This document shows, one piece after another, positions 60,417-64,000 of a DNA stretch of 64,000 nucleotides (its first letter is position 1; each line of letters starts with the position of its first letter). The notes beneath the pieces are model-generated. The model ran no database searches. It was not told the DNA's origin and saw only the letters and a list, made by a program, of their open reading frames with translations. The stretch comes from Staphylococcus equorum (GTDB lineage Bacteria > Bacillota > Bacilli > Staphylococcales > Staphylococcaceae). Position numbers and translations under genes: made by a program. The stretch spans positions 2,418,001 through 2,482,000 of the forward strand of contig NZ_CP118982.1 in NCBI RefSeq assembly GCF_029024965.1, written 5' to 3'.

Positions 60417-61844
60417 TTATTTTTCAACCATTTCTTTTGTTTCTTCTTTACTAAATCTTGATAGAACAACAGTTAAAATTGCTGGTACGACAATTGCTAA
60501 AAGAGTACAAATAGCATATATTAACCAGAAATCCTTTTGGATAGAAATAATAGCTGGCACGCCGCCTACGCCTACGCTACCTAGCACACGACTTGCACCT
60601 ATAATACCACCTATCACACAAGATGTTGAAATCGCTGCTAGAAATGGATATTTTAGTGGTAAGTTCACCCCGAATAATGCTGGCTCTGTTACACCTAAGA
60701 AACCTGAAATACCTGAAGTCATAGCAAGACCTTGTTCTTTGCCCATTTTACGTCTTCTATAGACAAACCATGCGCCAAATGCTGCTGACCCTTGGCAAAT
60801 GTTAGATATTGCAAGAATTGGCCATAGGTATGTGCCGCCAAGACTACTTCCCATTAATTGGAAATCTACCGCTAAGAACATATGATGTAAACCTGTGATA
60901 ACGAGTGGTGCATAGAACAGACCATAAAGTGCGCCACCTAACCAACCAGCATGTTCAAAGACAAATGTCACGCCTTCTGTAATTCCTGTACCAAGCCATA
61001 ATGCAACTGGCCCAATAACTATAAATGCTAAGAAACCTGTAATCAGTAGCGCTACCGGACCTACAACTAACATTTTAATTGAATCATGAATATATTTATT
61101 TAAGAACTTCTCAATTTGAGCTAATACATAAGCTGCAAGTAAAATCGGCAACACTTGTCCTTCATAGTTCAATTGCTTAATTTCTAAACCGAAAATATCC
61201 CAAGTAGGAATATTACCACTAGCAATATCATATTGTGAAGCTAGTTGTGGATTCATTAAAATTAAGCCTAGTACTAGACCAAGTATTTGACTCCCACCAA
61301 ACACGCGCATACTACTCCAACCAATTAATGCTGGTAAGAATATGAATGCTGTACTTGCAATTACATTGATAATATTAGAGATATCTCCAAGTTGAGGAAA
61401 TTGTTCTACTAACGGTTTAGGACCAAATAGCCCTTCCATCGTAAGTAAATTATTAATCCCCATAAGTAAACCAGCAGTAACAATTGCCGGTAAGATTGGA
61501 ATAAATATGTCCCCCAACAATTTAATCAATCTTTGGACCGGATTACCCTTTTTAGCCGCTGCAGCTTTCGCGTCATCTTTTGACGCTTCACCTACACCTG
61601 TTTCTTCAATAAATTGTTTGTAAACTTCATCGACTGTGCCTGGACCAATGACAATTTGATACTGGTTATCAGCTTTGAATTGTCCTTTTACTAAATCATT
61701 ATCACCCAATCGATCCTTATCTACTTTATCATCATCTTTCAAGACAAGTCGCAAACGCGTTACACAGTGTGTTGCTGTGTCCAAGTTGTCTTTGCCCCCA
61801 ATAGCTTCGACTATATCTTGCACATCTTTCTTTTTAACTGCCAT
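60417..61844 (-). CDS. treP: PTS trehalose-specific EIIBC permease
   Basis: Takes up and phosphorylates trehalose. The product is 475 aa: N-terminal EIIB domain with phosphocysteine Cys27 (TATHCVTRLR), then a membrane EIIC domain of about ten helices from residue 105 on. There is no EIIA domain, so it must use a separate EIIA-Glc protein. First gene of treP-treC-treR. RBS GGGAGTG. Confidence 0.95.
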   Translation of the reverse strand: MAVKKKDVQDIVEAIGGKDNLDTATHCVTRLRLVLKDDDKVDKDRLGDNDLVKGQFKADNQYQIVIGPGTVDEVYKQFIEETGVGEASKDDAKAAAAKKGNPVQRLIKLLGDIFIPILPAIVTAGLLMGINNLLTMEGLFGPKPLVEQFPQLGDISNIINVIASTAFIFLPALIGWSSMRVFGGSQILGLVLGLILMNPQLASQYDIASGNIPTWDIFGLEIKQLNYEGQVLPILLAAYVLAQIEKFLNKYIHDSIKMLVVGPVALLITGFLAFIVIGPVALWLGTGITEGVTFVFEHAGWLGGALYGLFYAPLVITGLHHMFLAVDFQLMGSSLGGTYLWPILAISNICQGSAAFGAWFVYRRRKMGKEQGLAMTSGISGFLGVTEPALFGVNLPLKYPFLAAISTSCVIGGIIGASRVLGSVGVGGVPAIISIQKDFWLIYAICTLLAIVVPAILTVVLSRFSKEETKEMVEK

Positions 61845-61880
61845 GATGATTCACTCCCTTTTTCTTTTAACATCACTGAA

Positions 61881-61910
61881 AGTATAACTTGTATAGACAA
61901 GTTTTGTAAA
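61881..61910 (-). promoter_or_regulatory. treP promoter
   Basis: Minus strand TTTACA (61905-61910), 18-nt spacer, TATACT (61881-61886), about 37 nt before the start codon. The spacer is entirely filled by the TreR operator. Confidence 0.85.
61886..61903. promoter_or_regulatory. TreR operator
   Basis: Inverted repeat AACTTG-TCTATA-CAAGTT. It contains TTGTCTATACAA, one base from the TTGTATATACAA operator known for Bacillus TreR. Binding here would block polymerase directly. Confidence 0.82.
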
Positions 61911-61918
61911 GGCTTTCA
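61905..61918. promoter_or_regulatory. Catabolite-responsive element (CcpA)
   Basis: Minus strand TGAAAGCCTTTACA fits TGWAARCGYTWNCW except for C instead of the central G. It overlaps the -35 box of treP, as expected for glucose repression. Confidence 0.65.
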
Positions 61919-62011
61919 TGTTAATTTGAAAAAATAATGTTATTTTCATGTTTTTGTATAATAATTTCAATAAATCCATTTAATTATTATACAATACCCT
62001 AAAACGACAAA

Positions 62012-62052
62012 TAAAAAAGACAAGTACTCAATACACGATTGATTACTTGTCT
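62012..62052 (-). terminator. Terminator of tRNA-Ser
   Basis: Minus-strand stem GACAAGTA(A)TCAAT / ATTGA(G)TACTTGTC with CGTGT loop and six T, about 35 nt past the tRNA. Confidence 0.88.
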
Positions 62053-62085
62053 ACTCTATTTATTAGTCTTAGTTTTATAATATTA

Positions 62086-62178
62086 TGGCGGAGGAAGAGG
62101 GATTCGAACCCCCGCGGGCCGTTAAGCCCCTGTCGGTTTTCAAGACCGATCCCTTCAGCCGGGCTTGGGTATTCCTCC
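62086..62178 (-). tRNA. tRNA-Ser(UGA)
   Basis: Class II tRNA of 93 nt with long variable arm and encoded CCA. Anticodon loop CUUGAAA, so anticodon UGA. It stands alone between gltD and treP with its own promoter and terminator. Confidence 0.95.
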
Positions 62179-62195
62179 AAATAAATACATTATTT

Positions 62196-62224
62196 ATAAT
62201 ATTATAGCCCGTTTCAAAAGTCAA
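62196..62224 (-). promoter_or_regulatory. tRNA-Ser promoter
   Basis: Minus strand TTGACT (62219-62224), 17-nt spacer, TATTAT (62196-62201), 17 nt before the tRNA. It starts 14 nt after the gltD stop, and no gltD terminator is visible, so gltD transcripts may run into the tRNA. Confidence 0.8.
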
Positions 62225-62238
62225 TTAAAATTTCAGCA

Positions 62239-63702
62239 CTATACCAACGCTTTTTCTTTTAAGTAAGCATCTACTGAATCTGCTACAGCTCTTCCTTCTT
62301 GAATAGCCCAAACCACAAGGCTCTGCCCCCTTCTCGCATCGCCCGCTGCAAATATATGTGGTTGATTCGTTCTGAAATCTTTATTATCAGCCACAATTTT
62401 ATTACGTTTGGTTTGAATATCGAAAGCATGAGGCACGGTCGTTTCTGTACCGACAAAACCGATAGACAATAAGACTAGGTCTGCTGGCCAGTGACGTTCT
62501 GTACCATCCACCACGACCATGCCATCTTCTGTTTCTTCAAGTATTTGAGTATAAACACCTTTTACATTGCCGATACGATCAACATCGTAACGCATCGTCT
62601 GTACGCCATATGCACGTGGTTCAAAACCAAAACGCGACTCATATTCTTTATGCGCGTAGTCCATCTTGAATACAGGCATTGCTAATGGCCAGTATGTGTT
62701 CTCATCAAATGTAATCTCTTCTGGCTGCTTTGTGTATTTATTAAATTGAACGATAGACTTACAATTTTCACGCAGTGCTGTCGCTACACAGTCAGCACCT
62801 GTATCACCAGCACCAATCACAATAACATTTTTCCCTTTAGCCGAAATTTCAGGTTCGTTAATTTCTCCATTTAAAAATTGCCCTTGTTCAGTTAAATAAT
62901 CCATTGCAAAGTGAATTCCAAATCCCATGCGCCCTTCCAATGGTAAATCTCTCGCATTTTGTGAACCTGTACAAAGTATAATTGCATCGTGTCGTTCATT
63001 TAATTCATCACGACTCACGTCTACACCAATTTCTGTATCTGTCATAAACTCAATACCTGATTGTTTCATCACTTCAATTCTACGACGTACGACATCTTTA
63101 TCTAATTTCATATTAGGAATACCATACATTAGAAGCCCACCCGCTTCATGTGCACGTTCATATACTGTTACTTTGTATCCTAGTTTATTTAATTCATCTG
63201 CCGCTGTCAACCCAGCTGGACCACTGCCGACGATTGCTACTGTTTCAGATTGACGTTGCTTAGGCTTTGTTGGTTTAACCCAGCCATTTTCATAAGCTTC
63301 ATCAATAATAGTGCGCTCAATACCTTTGATAGCCACAGATTCACGATTAATTTTCATCACACATGAATGTTCGCAAGGCGCAGGACAAACGCGCCCCGTA
63401 AATTCTGGAAAGTTATTTGTCTCGCTCAAGCGTTCATATGCTGTTTTAAAATCTTTTCTATAAACGAGATCATTCCATTCCGGAATATAATTCCCAATGG
63501 GGCAACCAATTGTTTCTTTTCCATGAGGTTCTCCCGTTTGGCAAAACGGGGTCCCACAATCCATACAACGTGCACCTTGTTCTGCTGCTTCATCTTTCGT
63601 AAACCTCTGTTGAAAGGCATCGTGATTACTTATACGTTCAACCAATGACAATTCATCTAATTGCTGTTTGTCATAATTCATAAATCCTTTGAATTCGCCC
63701 AT
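62239..63702 (-). CDS. gltD: Glutamate synthase, small (beta) subunit
   Basis: Passes electrons from NADPH through FAD and iron-sulfur clusters to GltB for glutamate formation from glutamine and 2-oxoglutarate. The product is 487 aa. N-terminal cluster cysteines are 46, 49, 54, 67 and 106, 110, 114. FAD fold GSGPAGL (159-165) and NADPH fold VIGAGDTGAD are present, with a C-terminal AGDARRGQSLVVWAIQEG motif. Nineteen nt after gltB. Confidence 0.97.
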   Translation of the reverse strand: MGEFKGFMNYDKQQLDELSLVERISNHDAFQQRFTKDEAAEQGARCMDCGTPFCQTGEPHGKETIGCPIGNYIPEWNDLVYRKDFKTAYERLSETNNFPEFTGRVCPAPCEHSCVMKINRESVAIKGIERTIIDEAYENGWVKPTKPKQRQSETVAIVGSGPAGLTAADELNKLGYKVTVYERAHEAGGLLMYGIPNMKLDKDVVRRRIEVMKQSGIEFMTDTEIGVDVSRDELNERHDAIILCTGSQNARDLPLEGRMGFGIHFAMDYLTEQGQFLNGEINEPEISAKGKNVIVIGAGDTGADCVATALRENCKSIVQFNKYTKQPEEITFDENTYWPLAMPVFKMDYAHKEYESRFGFEPRAYGVQTMRYDVDRIGNVKGVYTQILEETEDGMVVVDGTERHWPADLVLLSIGFVGTETTVPHAFDIQTKRNKIVADNKDFRTNQPHIFAAGDARRGQSLVVWAIQEGRAVADSVDAYLKEKALV

Positions 63703-63721
63703 GACAAATCCCCCTTTATGG

Positions 63722-64000
63722 TTAATATACCGCAGTCTGCTGTTGTTCTGATGCTAAGCTTGTACGTTTATCATTAAATGCATTCAACAAAGCTTCATCT
63801 AACTCACTCGAATCACGTTTTTGTAATTCTATTTTTTGCATCATCAATTTATAATCTTTCGGAACTACTTTGACTACTTTGTGTGCCACATTTTCAAAAT
63901 CATTTAAAATAGCTTGTGCTTTTGTGCTCTGTGTATATTTAACATGAGCTTGTAGCATATCGTTCAAAATTTCACGCTCTGCTTTTACACTAATCGTATC
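63722..64000 (-). CDS. gltB: Glutamate synthase, large (alpha) subunit, C-terminal end
   Basis: The frame is open from the right window edge to the stop at 63722 and covers the last 92 codons. Sequence and position before gltD fit the C-terminal tail of GltB. The catalytic amidotransferase and FMN domains lie outside the window. Confidence 0.9.
   Translation of the reverse strand, partial: DTISVKAEREILNDMLQAHVKYTQSTKAQAILNDFENVAHKVVKVVPKDYKLMMQKIELQKRDSSELDEALLNAFNDKRTSLASEQQQTAVY

Overview
The window is chromosomal, low-GC Firmicute DNA. Gene order and protein sequences are those of the origin-proximal core region of Staphylococcus: gltBD, treP-treC-treR, SRP RNA, dnaX-ebfC-recR, rrn, tmk to metG, ispE, glmU-prs, mfd, tilS-hpt-ftsH, cysK, folPBK, lysS, then rrn with a tRNA array. 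A coagulase-negative species is likely and S. haemolyticus is my best guess, but species is inference only. Every gene I accept lies on the minus strand, so transcription runs from high to low coordinates. I see no prophage, insertion sequence or CRISPR array.

Layout in transcription order: the 3' end of gltB and gltD (64000-62239); tRNA-Ser (62.1 kb); the trehalose operon treP-treC-treR, with a TreR operator and a cre-like site in the treP promoter (61.9-57.9 kb); SRP RNA (57.8 kb); an acetyltransferase; dnaX-ebfC-recR (56.8-54.0 kb). Two complete tandem rRNA operons follow (53.8-42.3 kb; period 6193 bp), each with its own P1/P2 promoters and terminator. Then a PLP decarboxylase gene, tmk, darA, holB, ricT, yabA, trmN6, yazA, rsmI (41.9-35.4 kb); metG, tatD, rnmV, rsmA (35.1-30.7 kb); veg; ispE, purR, yabJ, spoVG (30.0-27.6 kb); glmU, prs, rplY (27.1-23.8 kb); the overlapping set pth, mfd, a MurJ/SpoVB-like flippase, yabN, rqcP, divIC, yabR (23.6-15.6 kb); tilS, hpt, ftsH (15.4-11.2 kb); hslO, cysK; folP-folB-folK with a dusB relic; lysS; and a third rRNA operon, 5S-eight tRNAs-16S-23S, that runs out of the window at base 1.

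Most of this is housekeeping: translation (rRNA, tRNA, lysS, metG, rsmA, rsmI, tilS, pth, rplY), replication and repair (dnaX, holB, recR, mfd), nucleotide and folate metabolism (prs, tmk, purR, hpt, folPBK), envelope precursors (glmU, ispE, flippase, divIC) and proteostasis (ftsH, hslO, rqcP).

The unusual content is strain- or lineage-level change inside this core. folP carries a perfect in-frame 66-bp tandem duplication that repeats 22 residues ending in the catalytic loop 2 of dihydropteroate synthase. hpt is split by one in-frame ochre codon. A decayed dusB start lies between folK and lysS, and a short ORF of uncertain origin sits at the abrB position between rsmI and metG. Around the tandem rRNA operons there are relic operon ends (terminator plus 5S fragment). 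The orphan 5S before the tRNA array differs from the other two copies by a compensatory base pair. I found no new multi-gene system.
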